A DNA stretch of 64,000 bases from JAENVU01 sp963765075 (GTDB lineage: Bacteria; Actinomycetota; Acidimicrobiia; IMCC26256; JAENVU01). Shown here one piece after another: positions 9,458 to 18,559 of this stretch. How positions within the stretch are numbered: the stretch's first letter is position 1; every line of letters begins with the position of its first letter. The stretch spans positions 248,001 through 312,000 of the forward strand of contig CAVXVA010000001.1 in assembly GCA_963765075.1 (NCBI GenBank), read 5' to 3'. The translations under genes were made by a program, and so were the position numbers. The notes below the pieces were generated by a model. It was not told the origin of the DNA. It was given only the letters and a program-made list of their open reading frames with translations, and ran no database searches.

Positions 9458-11415
9458 CAGGACGACACCCCCGGCATCGGGGCATCCGCACCGATCGGCG
9501 CGCTGCGCCAGCGCGCCGGCAGCCGCCGTTCGACCGCGGCCAGCGACTTGCGTTTCTGGAACTCGAGGACGCCCTCCGGGTGGCGGGCATAGGTGATGGC
9601 CCCGAGGCCGAACAACACGAACTGGTAGCCGGCATCGATTCCGATGAGTTTCAGGATCTCGGGCACCAGTGCGAACCCGATACCCGCGTTGATCGCCCCC
9701 TCGACGGTCCGCGGCATGAGGGTCACGACGAGCACCACGAAGAACAAGCTGTAGACGTAGCTGAAGTCGAGCGAGGTCGCGATGTGCTTCTGGGTCGCGA
9801 GCAACCCACCGCCGAGCCCCGCGAGCCCGGCCGAGACTGCGAACGCGAGGATGCGGATCCGGGTCGGGTTGATGCCGATGGCCTGGGCGGCGGTCTCGCT
9901 CCCCCGCAATGCGTCGAGATACCGACCGGTCGTACCCCGGCGTATGAGGATGACGAAGACCGAGGCCATCACCAACATGACGATGCACAAGGCGAGAAAG
10001 GCCCGGTCGTCGACGAACCCGATCGGGCGCGGCACGCGCACCGGCCGGCCACCTCCGCTCACCCAGCCCAGCGGCACGACGACCAACTCGAACACCAAGG
10101 CGAACGCCAGCGTCCCCAACGACAGAAAGATGCCACCGAGTCGCAGGAGTGGAATCGCGATCAGCGCCCCGACGAGCGCGGCCACGAGGGCCCCGATGAA
10201 GAGCGTCGGCAGCACACCCAGCCCGAACACGGAAACGATCTGCGCGGTCGCGAACGCGCCGACTCCGGCGAAGGTCGCCTGACACAGCGAGATCTGTCCG
10301 GCCATACCGGTGATGACCGTGATCGACAGGAAGATGACCGAATAGACGGTGGCCGTGGTAAGGACCGTGACCCACTTGGCGTTGAACGTCGTCATCGCCA
10401 GGGTGAACACGACGCTGAACACGACCACGGCAAAAATCCGCGTGCCGAGCGTGAGGAACCGACTCCGCGATACCGCGACCGGCTGGTCCGGCGGCGGATC
10501 GACCCCACTGAGTGGATCCTTGCTCTGGATCGCGGATCGCAGACCCGGCCAGAACAGCAAGAGGAGGAACAGTGCCGTGAAGGGCAAGGTCGGGCGGATC
10601 TGGCGCGCCAACACACTCGACGGGGGGAGGTACCCGGCGGCGAGCTGCTGGGCGATACCGAGCAACAGGCCGCCGAGCAACGCCATCGGGATGCTGGTGA
10701 GACGAGCGAACGCAGCTGCCGCGATCGCCGCGATGAGCAGCGTGTTGAAGTTCGCGGGCGCGAGCGACGCGTACAACGGGGCGAGCAACACACCGGCGAG
10801 GCCCGCGAACAGACTCGACAGCACCCACGAGAATCCCGACACGCGGTCCGCATTGACGCCGGCGAGTTCGGTCATACGCGGGCTCTCGACCACGGCGCGC
10901 ATGCGCAACCCGATCGGCGCGAACCGGAACACCGCACCCAGCACGACCACCGCGATCACGGTGCAGGCGATGATTGCCATTTCCTTGCCGTCGAGGACGT
11001 AGTCACCGAATCGGTAGAGCGCGTTGTCGTCCCACCAGATGCCGAGCACACCGAACGTCGAGCCGGTGCCCATCTGGATCTGCACGAACTGCGGTACCGC
11101 GACGAGCAAACCCAATGATGCGACCAATTTGGCGATCGGCGACGCGGTGCGAAGATGCCGGAAGATCAACACTTCGACGATCAGGCCGAGCAACGGCGAG
11201 ATCACCAGCACGACGAGTACCAGCGACACCACCCGGGGCATGTCGTGGCGGACGCGCAGGACGTAGAAGATGTTCGCCGCGACGAACGCCTGCGCGCCGA
11301 ACGCCAGATTGAACACGCCACTGGTCTTGTAGGTGAGCACGAGACCCACCGCGACGAGCGCGAACACACACCCGAGCGGTATCCCCTGGACGACGTAGGT
11401 GAAGAACTCCGTCAT
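9457..11415 (-). CDS. Fused LivH-LivM permease
   Basis: A 652-residue membrane protein made of two permease units. Residues 1-295 are LivH-like (start MTEFFTYVVQGIPLGCVFALVAVGL, GLRMRAVVESPRMTELAGV as the cytoplasmic loop). Residues about 330-625 are LivM-like (ITGMAGQISLCQATFAGVGAF, then LDALRGSETAAQAIGINPTR as its loop). A hydrophilic linker (SKDPLSGVDPPPDQPVAVS) joins them. The two halves would together form the import channel energised by LivG and LivF. Such H-M fusions are common in actinobacteria. It starts 30 bp downstream of the binding-protein gene. Confidence 0.92.
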   Translation of the reverse strand: MTEFFTYVVQGIPLGCVFALVAVGLVLTYKTSGVFNLAFGAQAFVAANIFYVLRVRHDMPRVVSLVLVVLVISPLLGLIVEVLIFRHLRTASPIAKLVASLGLLVAVPQFVQIQMGTGSTFGVLGIWWDDNALYRFGDYVLDGKEMAIIACTVIAVVVLGAVFRFAPIGLRMRAVVESPRMTELAGVNADRVSGFSWVLSSLFAGLAGVLLAPLYASLAPANFNTLLIAAIAAAAFARLTSIPMALLGGLLLGIAQQLAAGYLPPSSVLARQIRPTLPFTALFLLLLFWPGLRSAIQSKDPLSGVDPPPDQPVAVSRSRFLTLGTRIFAVVVFSVVFTLAMTTFNAKWVTVLTTATVYSVIFLSITVITGMAGQISLCQATFAGVGAFATAQIVSVFGLGVLPTLFIGALVAALVGALIAIPLLRLGGIFLSLGTLAFALVFELVVVPLGWVSGGGRPVRVPRPIGFVDDRAFLALCIVMLVMASVFVILIRRGTTGRYLDALRGSETAAQAIGINPTRIRILAFAVSAGLAGLGGGLLATQKHIATSLDFSYVYSLFFVVLVVTLMPRTVEGAINAGIGFALVPEILKLIGIDAGYQFVLFGLGAITYARHPEGVLEFQKRKSLAAVERRLPARWRSAPIGADAPMPGVSS

Positions 11416-11445
11416 GGATCTGGTCGCAGGCTCCGGACGAGTCGA

Positions 11446-12729
11446 CTACTCGTTGGTCGGGGGCGTCGTGATGCTCTGGCCCGCTTTGAAGCACAGGAAC
11501 GGCTTGCCCGGCTTCGCGAAGGTCGGCACGAACTTCGAACCGACGACTTTCACGTAGGCGGTGCAGGACTGCGGGTTGCGCGTACGCGTGTGCTGCTCGG
11601 TCCAATCAATCCCGTGCAGCAGACCGCCCGCCGTGTCCTTGGTCAGCGTGTTCAGCGCATCGACCACCTTCTTCTGGGTGAAGTTCGGACCCGCACCTTT
11701 CAGGCCCTCGACCAGCATGGCTCCGTTCATCCAGCCGTAGGTCGTGTACTCGTTCGGTGGGTCGCCCTGCTTGTCCATCCACTTCAGGTACTCGGTCAAT
11801 CCGGCCGGCTGGGGCTTGGTCTCGAAGGGCACGAACGGCACCCGGACGATCGCGTCCTGGAAGAACTCACTGTTCGCCTTCATGAACTCCTGGTCGTACC
11901 CGTTGGGAAAGTACTGGATCGCATCCAGATTCTGCGCCCGCGACTCCTTGGCAATCGCCAGCACGGCGTTGCCGTCCATGCAGGTCGTGACCAGATCGAC
12001 ACCGGCGTCCTTCATCTGGCGCACGTCGACGCTGTAGTCGGTGTCTCCGAAACTGTGCGCGTCCGAGCGGTAGCCGACCTTGGCGGTCTTGTACTTCTCG
12101 AACGACTTCACGATGCCGTCACCGCACTGCTTCGAGTTGTCGGTGTTGCCGTACGTGAGGATCCCGATGGTCTTCTTGTCCAGCTGCTTCGCGATCCACG
12201 GCAGTTCGATGCCGTCACAGCCGATACACAGTGCGCCGGAGTTCCCGAACAGGTTGGGCTTGTTCCAGTCCTCGTTGATGTTCCAACCGAAGGTCGGGAT
12301 GCCCGCATTCTCCAACTCGGTCGCGCCGCTGAAGTCGAAGATGGTGGCCAGGCCCGCCGCCGCGAAGACGTTGTCTTCGGTGAGCAGACCCTGGACCTCC
12401 TTGAGGTTGTTGGCGATCTGGTCGTCGCGTTCGCTCACCAGTTCGAGGTTGCGGCCATAGATGCCGCCCTCGCTGTTGACCTTGGCGAAGTACGCCTTGA
12501 CCCCCTTGAACATGTCGCCATACGGCGCGTTCAACGGGTTGGTCACCGACGCGACCCCGCCCACGCGGATGGTGTCCTCGGTGACACCGGGTTGGTCGAC
12601 GGTAGGCGTGTCACCACCGGTCTTCTTGTCCGCCTTGGCCGGTGACGACGATTCGTTGCTGCACGCCGCGGCCACCATCGTCAACACCACCAACGTCACC
12701 ACCAGGCGACGACCACCGCGACCACGCAT
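11446..12729 (-). CDS. Branched-chain amino acid type ABC substrate-binding lipoprotein
   Basis: A 427-residue periplasmic-binding protein-like lipoprotein (Peripla_BP_6). It has a signal peptide with lipobox VAAAC (Cys23) and the family phrase PYGDMFKGVKAYFAKVNSEGGIYGR. Two conserved cysteines in ALCIGCDG are notable and frequent in the actinobacterial subgroup often linked with aromatic or acyl-CoA catabolism. The ATG at 12729 has a GGGGGG tract just upstream; the long open frame beyond it is the antisense of the PIG-L gene. It leads the operon with livHM, livG and livF. Its promoter carries the shared operator motif. Confidence 0.92.
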   Translation of the reverse strand: MRGRGGRRLVVTLVVLTMVAAACSNESSSPAKADKKTGGDTPTVDQPGVTEDTIRVGGVASVTNPLNAPYGDMFKGVKAYFAKVNSEGGIYGRNLELVSERDDQIANNLKEVQGLLTEDNVFAAAGLATIFDFSGATELENAGIPTFGWNINEDWNKPNLFGNSGALCIGCDGIELPWIAKQLDKKTIGILTYGNTDNSKQCGDGIVKSFEKYKTAKVGYRSDAHSFGDTDYSVDVRQMKDAGVDLVTTCMDGNAVLAIAKESRAQNLDAIQYFPNGYDQEFMKANSEFFQDAIVRVPFVPFETKPQPAGLTEYLKWMDKQGDPPNEYTTYGWMNGAMLVEGLKGAGPNFTQKKVVDALNTLTKDTAGGLLHGIDWTEQHTRTRNPQSCTAYVKVVGSKFVPTFAKPGKPFLCFKAGQSITTPPTNE

Positions 12730-12755
12730 CACGTACCCCCCGAGGAACCGAAGAC

Positions 12756-12786
12756 GAGTCAGTTGACTGACTCTAACGTCAGGTCC
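12756..12786 (-). promoter_or_regulatory. Liv operon promoter with two overlapping palindromes
   Basis: Site A at 12766-12786 is ACTGAC-TCTAAC-GTCAGG-TCC, the same motif as upstream of TetR and of the peptide ABC operon. Site B at 12756-12773 is the perfect palindrome GAGTCAGTTGACTGACTC. A -10-like TAGAGT on the minus strand (12770-12775) lies inside both, so a bound regulator would block the Liv operon promoter. The divergent PIG-L gene begins 49 bp further on and could be affected as well. Confidence 0.6.
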
Positions 12787-12834
12787 GCGCGCCCACCAGA
12801 CACCCTCTCGACCAGATGACAGACTGCCGGGTCT

Positions 12835-13623
12835 ATGGGAACCCTCGTACTCCTTCATGCCCACCCCGACGACGAGGCGATCGCGACGGGAGGCACGATG
12901 GCGCGCGCCGCCGCGGAAGGTCACCGCGTCGTGCTCGTGTGCGCGACCCGGGGCGAACTCGGCGAGGTCGCCGAGGGATTCCTCGACCACGGCGAGACGC
13001 TGGCCGAGCGGCGCGTCGCCGAGGTCCACGCGGCCGCGGCGATCCTCGGCGCCCAGCGCGTGGCCTTCCTCGACTATCGCGATTCCGGCATGGAAGGCGA
13101 ACCCACCGCCACCGACGCGGAATGCTTTGCGATGGCCGACGTCGAAGAAGCCGCGGCCCGGCTCGCGGCGATCCTGATCGAAGAAGCCGCCGAGGCCCTC
13201 ACGGTCTACGACGAGCGCGGCAACTACGGCCACCCGGACCACATTCAGGTCCACCACGTCGGAATCCGCGCCGCCGAACTCGCCGGGACGCCGCGGGTCT
13301 ACGAAGCGACGGTCAATCGTGATCATTTCCTGGCCCTGATGGCCGAACGGTCGGAGGAGATCGCGGCGATCGACGGCGCCCCGGACCCGGACGAGATGGA
13401 TCTCGGGATGCCGGCCGAGGTGATCACCACCACCGTCGACGTCCGCGCGTTCGTCGATCACAAGCGGGCCACGATGGCCGCCCACGCGAGTCAGATCACC
13501 GCGGAGTCGTTCTTCATGAAGATGCCCGAGGACGCATTCGTCGCGGCCTTCGGCCAGGAGTGGTTCATCCGCCGCGGACCGGAAAGGGCCGCGGTCGAAG
13601 ACACCTTGTTTCCTCCCCACTGA
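12835..13623 (+). CDS. PIG-L family N-acetyl deacetylase
   Basis: A 262-residue zinc-dependent deacetylase of the PIG-L/LmbE fold. The metal and catalytic motif AHPDDE covers residues 9-14 and a second metal motif GHPDH is near residue 133. Relatives deacetylate GlcNAc-inositol (MshB) or mycothiol conjugates (Mca), as well as unrelated N-acetylglycans; the sequence does not decide between them. It is divergent from the Liv operon and 47 bp ahead of a lipoprotein hydrolase on the same strand. No clear Shine-Dalgarno sequence is seen. Confidence 0.88.
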   Translation: MGTLVLLHAHPDDEAIATGGTMARAAAEGHRVVLVCATRGELGEVAEGFLDHGETLAERRVAEVHAAAAILGAQRVAFLDYRDSGMEGEPTATDAECFAMADVEEAAARLAAILIEEAAEALTVYDERGNYGHPDHIQVHHVGIRAAELAGTPRVYEATVNRDHFLALMAERSEEIAAIDGAPDPDEMDLGMPAEVITTTVDVRAFVDHKRATMAAHASQITAESFFMKMPEDAFVAAFGQEWFIRRGPERAAVEDTLFPPH

Positions 13624-13670
13624 TCACGGGCCAGTCCGCTCTCACCGCTCCAACCCGGAGGTTCTCGTCC

Positions 13671-14846
13671 ATGCGTCTCACCCGTCGCCCCGTCGTCATC
13701 ATGACCCTGGCCGCCACCGCGCTCGTCGGCTGTTCGTCGTCAACCAGCTCCGCCCGCGCCCCGAGGGACACCAAGGCGTCCACCGAGGACCGCCCGGTCG
13801 CGGACTACGCCGAGTCGGGCCCCTACGCCGCGGGCGTCACCACCCTCACGATCGGCGACCGCCAAGCCGAGGTCTGGTACCCCGTGGCGAAGTCGGCCAC
13901 CAAGGGCGCGACGCGCGACGTCTACGAGATCGCGAAGTGGCTCCCGCAAGGGTTGCAGGACTTGGTCGCGAGCAAGGGCGTCAAGGCGCCGTTCGAGACC
14001 GACGCGTTCCGTGACGTCACGGTCTCGGCCAAGGGACCGTTCCCCACCGTCGTGTTCGCCCACGGATTCGGCGGGTACCGCGACCAGTCGACCTTCCTGA
14101 CGACCCACCTCGCGAGCTGGGGGTTCGTCGTCGCGTCGCCCGACTTCCTCGAGCGGGGCCTCGGCGCGCAACTCGGTGCGCCGCCCACCACGACCCGCAG
14201 CGAGGCCGACGTGATCGACGCAACGCTTTCCGCCCTGCGAGCCGAGAGCGCTCAGTCCGACACCGTGCTCTCCGGATCGGTCGATCCGAAGGCGAAGATC
14301 GCGATCACCGGCCACTCGGCCGGCGGCCGGACCGCGATCACCTACGGAGCGAACCCCGACGTGATCACCTACATCCCCCTGGCCGGAGCGGCCGGAGCGT
14401 TCCGGGACCAGCCGGCCGCCAACGCACCAACTGGGAAGTCATCGCTGTACCTCGCCGGCGCGAACGACACCGTGATCCCGCCCACCGGCATCGAGGCGTT
14501 CTTCGAGACCGTCCCGACTCCGAAGCGCCTGGTCGTCATCGACGGCGTGGGCCACCTCAACGCGATGAGCGACATCTGCGAGATCGGAGCGGGCGGGGGC
14601 GGCGTGGTGAAGCTCGCCCAGGACGCGGGGCTGCCGGTGCCGGAGAACCTCGCCAAGCTCGGCACCGACGGTTGCTTCGCGCCGAACTCCCCCTCCAAGA
14701 AGGTGTGGCCCGTCACCCGTCACTTCGAAGTCGCGCAACTCCGGTGGGCGTTCGGCATCGACAAGAACCCCGTCGGTCTCCAACCATCGATCGCGAAAGC
14801 GTTCCTCCCCACCAAGGTCACCTACACCATCGACCTCGGGAAGTAG
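13671..14846 (+). CDS. Alpha/beta-hydrolase lipoprotein (PAF-acetylhydrolase/chlorophyllase-like)
   Basis: A 391-residue exported hydrolase. Residues 1-21 form a signal peptide with lipobox LVGC (Cys21). The hydrolase core shows the oxyanion region VFAHGFGGYRDQ, nucleophile elbow GHSAGG (Ser216), an acid region in AGANDTVIPP and a histidine in DGVGHLNAM. The start at 13671 has CGGAGG ten bases upstream. It may cleave ester bonds of lipids outside the membrane; the substrate is unknown. It follows the PIG-L gene by 47 bp and could share its transcript. Confidence 0.87.
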   Translation: MRLTRRPVVIMTLAATALVGCSSSTSSARAPRDTKASTEDRPVADYAESGPYAAGVTTLTIGDRQAEVWYPVAKSATKGATRDVYEIAKWLPQGLQDLVASKGVKAPFETDAFRDVTVSAKGPFPTVVFAHGFGGYRDQSTFLTTHLASWGFVVASPDFLERGLGAQLGAPPTTTRSEADVIDATLSALRAESAQSDTVLSGSVDPKAKIAITGHSAGGRTAITYGANPDVITYIPLAGAAGAFRDQPAANAPTGKSSLYLAGANDTVIPPTGIEAFFETVPTPKRLVVIDGVGHLNAMSDICEIGAGGGGVVKLAQDAGLPVPENLAKLGTDGCFAPNSPSKKVWPVTRHFEVAQLRWAFGIDKNPVGLQPSIAKAFLPTKVTYTIDLGK

Positions 14847-14865
14847 CCGAGCGGCCGGCCGGCTT

Positions 14866-14881
14866 TGAACTCGCCAGTTCA
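14866..14881. repeat. Inverted repeat TGAACT-CGCC-AGTTCA
   Basis: Perfect 6-bp arms with a four-base loop lie 19 bp after the hydrolase stop codon. It may be a small terminator hairpin or an operator; nothing decides. Confidence 0.3.
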
Positions 14882-14921
14882 GTAGCAGGCGCTCCAAGAC
14901 CGCAGTTGTACCGATGGCACG

Positions 14922-15149
14922 ATGCTGATGATGGTCGCCGCCAACGACGACGAACCCTTCGACCGGTTGACCACTCCTGCCGATGTCGGCACCATGACCG
15001 TCACCCACTACGCCGATTACCTTGCCGCGGTTCCTGCCAAGCGTCGAGTCGAGCGTCGCTACGAGCGGGCCGATACCGGACAGATCGTCGTATCCAGCCT
15101 CGACGACAGCGGCGCCGAAAATGCGGCGAGCGGATCAGGCCCCCGGTAG
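14922..15149 (+). CDS. Possible 75-residue hypothetical protein
   Basis: An open frame of 75 codons in the otherwise empty stretch between the hydrolase and the channel gene. The predicted product is acidic to neutral, contains TMTVTHYADYLAAVPAKRRVERRYERAD and no membrane helix or known motif. There is no ribosome-binding site, and its end overlaps the opposing channel gene by 15 bp. I do not recognise it and it may be non-coding. Confidence 0.22.
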   Translation: MLMMVAANDDEPFDRLTTPADVGTMTVTHYADYLAAVPAKRRVERRYERADTGQIVVSSLDDSGAENAASGSGPR

Positions 15150-16240
15150 GGAACGCCGACGACGACCCCACCGGGTCACCGCCACACGGAAGCGCACCGA
15201 CCGGTCCGAACTCCACGGCGCCGGGGGCGCGAGTACGAGCCCGGCGAGGGTGACGAGCACGACGTCGTAGTTGACGCGCCACCCTGCGAAGTCACGCCAC
15301 GCCTGATCGCGGTCGGATTTCACCGGGACGCCGGCCGCCGCCAGTTCGTCGCAGACCTGCTCCCATTCGTCGCGACCGACCGAGATCGGATCGTCGGGCT
15401 GCGGATCGGTCGGGCTGGGGATGTTGAAGAACCCGCCGATGGCCCGCAGCGCGGTGAAGCCCGAGCGCACGCAGAGCCCGGCCATCGGCTGGAACGGCAC
15501 ATCGACCGTGCTGTTGATCAGCGCGGCGGTGTCGAGCATCGCGCCCGCCGCAGTGATCCACGACCGGTCCGACGTCGGCGACCGGAAGAAACTGAGCAGC
15601 GGCAGCGACGTGTGGGTCTCCTCCAGTTCCGCGAACCACTCTTGCGGCGCGTTCCCAGAGATCGTCGAGATCCTCCAACCGCCCGATGCGCTGCGCACGG
15701 ACCAGCAGTTCGACCGGGCGGGCCGGGGTGCCGGCCCGCGCCGCCATGTAGGCGACGAGCACTTCTCGCCGTGAGAACGCGCCGTACAGGGTCGGGAGAT
15801 AGGCGATCAACAGCGCGACGAGTCCGAGCCCGAACGCGGCAGCACCGAAGGCCACGATCGACACCGATCGTGGTGGGCGGCCGCTCGAAGCCCAGGGTGA
15901 ACAACGAGGAGCCCGCCGTCGTGAGTGCGTCGGTGAACCCGTCGCCGTCGACGGCGAGGAAGATCATCGTGAACGCGCCCATGAGCATCGCGAGCCACAC
16001 GGTGACGAACGCGAGCAACACCAGGGGCGAGTACATCGCCATCACCCGGTCGCCGTGCTCGTAGGTACGACAGAACCGCAATCGCAGGTCGAACACGGCG
16101 CGGACACCGACGGCGATGAGACGGGTCAGTCGCACCACCGCGCCGCGTGGCAACACGAAGGTGCGCACGGCCGCATCGACGACCATCACGATCAGCGCGA
16201 CTCCGCCGACCCACAACAGCACATCGCGAACCAGGTCCAT
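15135..16240 (-). pseudogene. Potassium-channel-like membrane protein, frameshifted twice
   Basis: Three frames join into one protein of about 367 residues. Frame 1 (16240 to about 15866) has membrane helices VLLWVGGVALIVMVVDAA and LLAFVTVWLAMLMGAF and a pore-like TTAGSSLFTLGFERPP. Frame 2 (about 15866 to 15646) continues IVAFGAAAFGLGLVALLIAYLPTLY, third helix. Frame 3 (about 15646 to 15135) gives EWFAELEETHTSLPLLSFFRSP and DQAWRDFAGWRVNYD, both conserved in an actinobacterial/proteobacterial two-TM ion-channel family. The filter TLGF differs from the classical TVGYG. The breaks near 15866 and 15646 both shift the same way and can be repaired by restoring a two-base CG/GC unit. It could be a real pseudogene or two sequence errors. 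Confidence 0.7.
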
Positions 16241-16243
16241 CGA

Positions 16244-16666
16244 CTATCCCTCGTCGTCCGGACGAGGTCGAGCTCGACCTCGCTTGATGTCGGACCGGCG
16301 CTGCTTGGATCGCAGCCGGTCCTCGCGCGCGCCGCGAGTCGGCTTCGTCGCCCGCCGAGGCGGATCGACTCGGAGTCCGGCACGGAGCTTGTGCACCAGC
16401 CGGTCGAGCGCGACATCACGATTGCGAGATTGCGACCGGCTGTCAGCGGCGACAGCCCGCACGACCGGACCCAATCGGGCCGTGAGCTGGGACCGATGCC
16501 AGGCCGAGAGTGAGGCGCAATGGCGCAGATCGAGGATCACCTCGACTCGAGTGTCGGAGGTGTTCGCGTGTTGGCCCCCCGGCCCGCCGGAGCGGCTCAC
16601 GCGCCAGATCAGATCGGCCGGGTCGATCGCTGCATTCGAGTTGAGTCGGATCCACGAGCCGGCCAT
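16244..16666 (-). CDS. arfB: Peptidyl-tRNA hydrolase ArfB-like ribosome rescue factor
   Basis: A 140-residue class I release-factor catalytic domain without the codon-recognition domain. The catalytic GGQ motif lies at residues 30-32 in SRSGGPGGQHANTSDTRV, and the C-terminal tail is basic (RSKQRRSDIKRGRARPRP), which in ArfB/YaeJ enters the empty mRNA channel of stalled ribosomes. The length equals the family's. I chose the ATG at 16666 on this basis; a TACCTT -10 hexamer lies nine bases upstream and no ribosome-binding site is present. The channel-like gene begins 3 bp after its stop codon on the same strand. Confidence 0.9.
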   Translation of the reverse strand: MAGSWIRLNSNAAIDPADLIWRVSRSGGPGGQHANTSDTRVEVILDLRHCASLSAWHRSQLTARLGPVVRAVAADSRSQSRNRDVALDRLVHKLRAGLRVDPPRRATKPTRGAREDRLRSKQRRSDIKRGRARPRPDDEG

Positions 16667-16723
16667 CGCACGCGAAAGGTAGCGGGCATGACCACAAACC
16701 CCGGAGGAATCCGGCAAGGATGT

Positions 16724-16752
16724 TTGACAACCGCGATTGCGCTTCCTACGTT
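16724..16752 (+). promoter_or_regulatory. Consensus-like promoter TTGACA-17-TACGTT
   Basis: A -35 TTGACA (16724-16729) and -10 TACGTT (16747-16752) are separated by 17 bases, 95 bp before the GTG of the second peptide-binding protein. This is the best classical sigma-70-type promoter in the window and probably drives the whole 16848-23100 operon. Confidence 0.6.
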
Positions 16753-16847
16753 GCGGGACTTCACCGCCGTCGGGCATGATCCGGCCGCAGTTCATCGATA
16801 GTCACAGACAACGTCGGCGCTTCAGGGTCGACTCATCGGGGGGAAAC

Positions 16848-18512
16848 GTGCGAGAGACCACACGAGCGCGCCGCAAGGTGCCCGTCTTCATTGCCCTGCT
16901 CATGGTGCTGGCACTGGCCATCGCGGCATGCGGCGGAAGCTCGGGTAACAGCGGCAGCCCCGGCGACAACACCGACACCCCGGGCGAGACCGACGGTGGC
17001 AAGCCGGTCTCCGGCGGCACCATCACCTACAGCCTCGAGGCCAAAACCACCGCGTTCTGCCCACCGACTGGTCAATGGGCGATTTCGGCCATCGTGGCCG
17101 CCAGTTCGCTGTACGACACGCTGACCCGGCCGACCGACGACCCTGACGTGTTCGCGCCCTACCTGGCGAAGTCGGTCGAGCCCAACGCCGACTCCTCGGA
17201 GTGGACCATCGAGCTGCGCGAGGGCATCAAGTTCCACGACGGCACCGACCTCACCGCCGACGCCGTGAAGCAGAACATCGAGGCCTGGCGCAAGGGCATC
17301 CTGCTCAACTTCGTCTTCAAGAACATCGCCTCGGTCGACGTCACCGGACCGCTCACGCTCGTGGTCAAGACCACGGTGCCGTGGGTCGGGTTCCCGGCGT
17401 TCCTCTACACCACCGGCCGGGCGGCGATCGCCGCTCCGGCCCAGATCAACGCCGGCGACGGCTGCAACACGCTCCTCGTCGGTACCGGGCCGTTCAAGCT
17501 CAAGAGCTTCGACCCGACCACCGGCGACCTCGCCGTGGTCAAGAACGAGAACTACTGGCGCAAGGGTCTCCCCTACCTCGACGGCATCAACTTCAAGCCG
17601 AACGAGGAGAGCAGCTCCCGCATCACCGGCATCCAGGGTGGCGACATCGACATCACCATGAGCAGTGGCGGCAAGGACCTGAACGAGATCAAGTCGTCGG
17701 CACCGAGCGCGACGATCGTCGCCGAGCCCAACGGCCGGATGGAGATCTCCCACACGCTGATCAACGTCGAGCGTCCGCCGCTCAACGACATCGACGCTCG
17801 CCGGGCCGTTGCCCTTGCGGTCGACCGAAACCGGCTGAACGACTTGGCCAACGACGGCACCAGCCGCCTCGCCGATCAAGTCTTCGACACCGACGTGACG
17901 GGCTACCTGCCCAACCTGAAGTACCCGAAGCAGGACATCGCGGCGGCGAAGAAGCTCGTCGCAAAGGTCAAGGCCAAGAACGGCGGCCAGTTCACCTTCG
18001 ATATCCAGTCGACCTTCGACCAGTCGACCCAGACCCTCTTCAAGGAGGTCAAGCGGCAGCTGGCAGTGGTGGGCGTCACCGTCAACCTGCCCAGTCCGGT
18101 CGACCAGGCCACCATCATCAGCAAGGCCATCGGTGGCGGCGTCGACAGCTTCGGGTGGCGCAACTACCCGGGCCAGGACCCGGACACGCTCTACGTCTGG
18201 TTCTACAAAGACTCCGTGGTCAACTTCAACCACCTCGACGACCCGGTCATCAACAAGGCGCTCGACGACGGCCGTTCGGAATCGGACCCGGCCGCCCGGA
18301 AGAAGCACTACGAGACCTTCAACAAGCAGATGACCGACCAGGTGTACAACTTCTGGACCTGGTACACCGAGTGGTTCATTGCGACCCAGCCCAACATCCA
18401 CGGCGTGGTCGGTCCGAACCTGCCCGACGAGAACGGTGAGATCGGATCGGTCAAGCCGGTCCCGATGCTCGGTGGCATCCACCAGACCGTCGGGCTCTGG
18501 AAGTCGAAGTAA
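16848..18512 (+). CDS. Peptide ABC transporter substrate-binding lipoprotein (family 5), second system
   Basis: A 554-residue DppA/OppA-type solute-binding lipoprotein. The signal peptide ends in lipobox IAAC (Cys28), followed by a Gly/Ser-rich linker and GGTITYSLEAK. Family phrases are WTIELREGIKFHDGTDLTADAVK and ARRAVALAVDRNRL. The GTG at 16848 follows GGGGGGAAAC, a purine-rich ribosome-binding site, and gives a normal signal peptide; the open frame upstream of it is not protein-like. It opens a rightward five-gene importer operon. A consensus promoter lies 95 bp upstream. Confidence 0.92.
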   Translation: MRETTRARRKVPVFIALLMVLALAIAACGGSSGNSGSPGDNTDTPGETDGGKPVSGGTITYSLEAKTTAFCPPTGQWAISAIVAASSLYDTLTRPTDDPDVFAPYLAKSVEPNADSSEWTIELREGIKFHDGTDLTADAVKQNIEAWRKGILLNFVFKNIASVDVTGPLTLVVKTTVPWVGFPAFLYTTGRAAIAAPAQINAGDGCNTLLVGTGPFKLKSFDPTTGDLAVVKNENYWRKGLPYLDGINFKPNEESSSRITGIQGGDIDITMSSGGKDLNEIKSSAPSATIVAEPNGRMEISHTLINVERPPLNDIDARRAVALAVDRNRLNDLANDGTSRLADQVFDTDVTGYLPNLKYPKQDIAAAKKLVAKVKAKNGGQFTFDIQSTFDQSTQTLFKEVKRQLAVVGVTVNLPSPVDQATIISKAIGGGVDSFGWRNYPGQDPDTLYVWFYKDSVVNFNHLDDPVINKALDDGRSESDPAARKKHYETFNKQMTDQVYNFWTWYTEWFIATQPNIHGVVGPNLPDENGEIGSVKPVPMLGGIHQTVGLWKSK

Positions 18513-18559
18513 CTCGGAAGGATTGACGGGCACGAGTCGGACGCACAGGGAGGAGCACC

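Noticed and set aside
9580..11118. 512-codon plus-strand frame opposite the LivH-LivM fusion
   Set aside because: Highly charged, repetitive translation typical of antisense to membrane-protein codons; not a gene.
16833..18533. 566-codon open frame opposite the second peptide-binding protein
   Set aside because: The plus strand encodes a complete lipoprotein with signal peptide, ribosome-binding site and operon; the opposite frame has no protein-like features.
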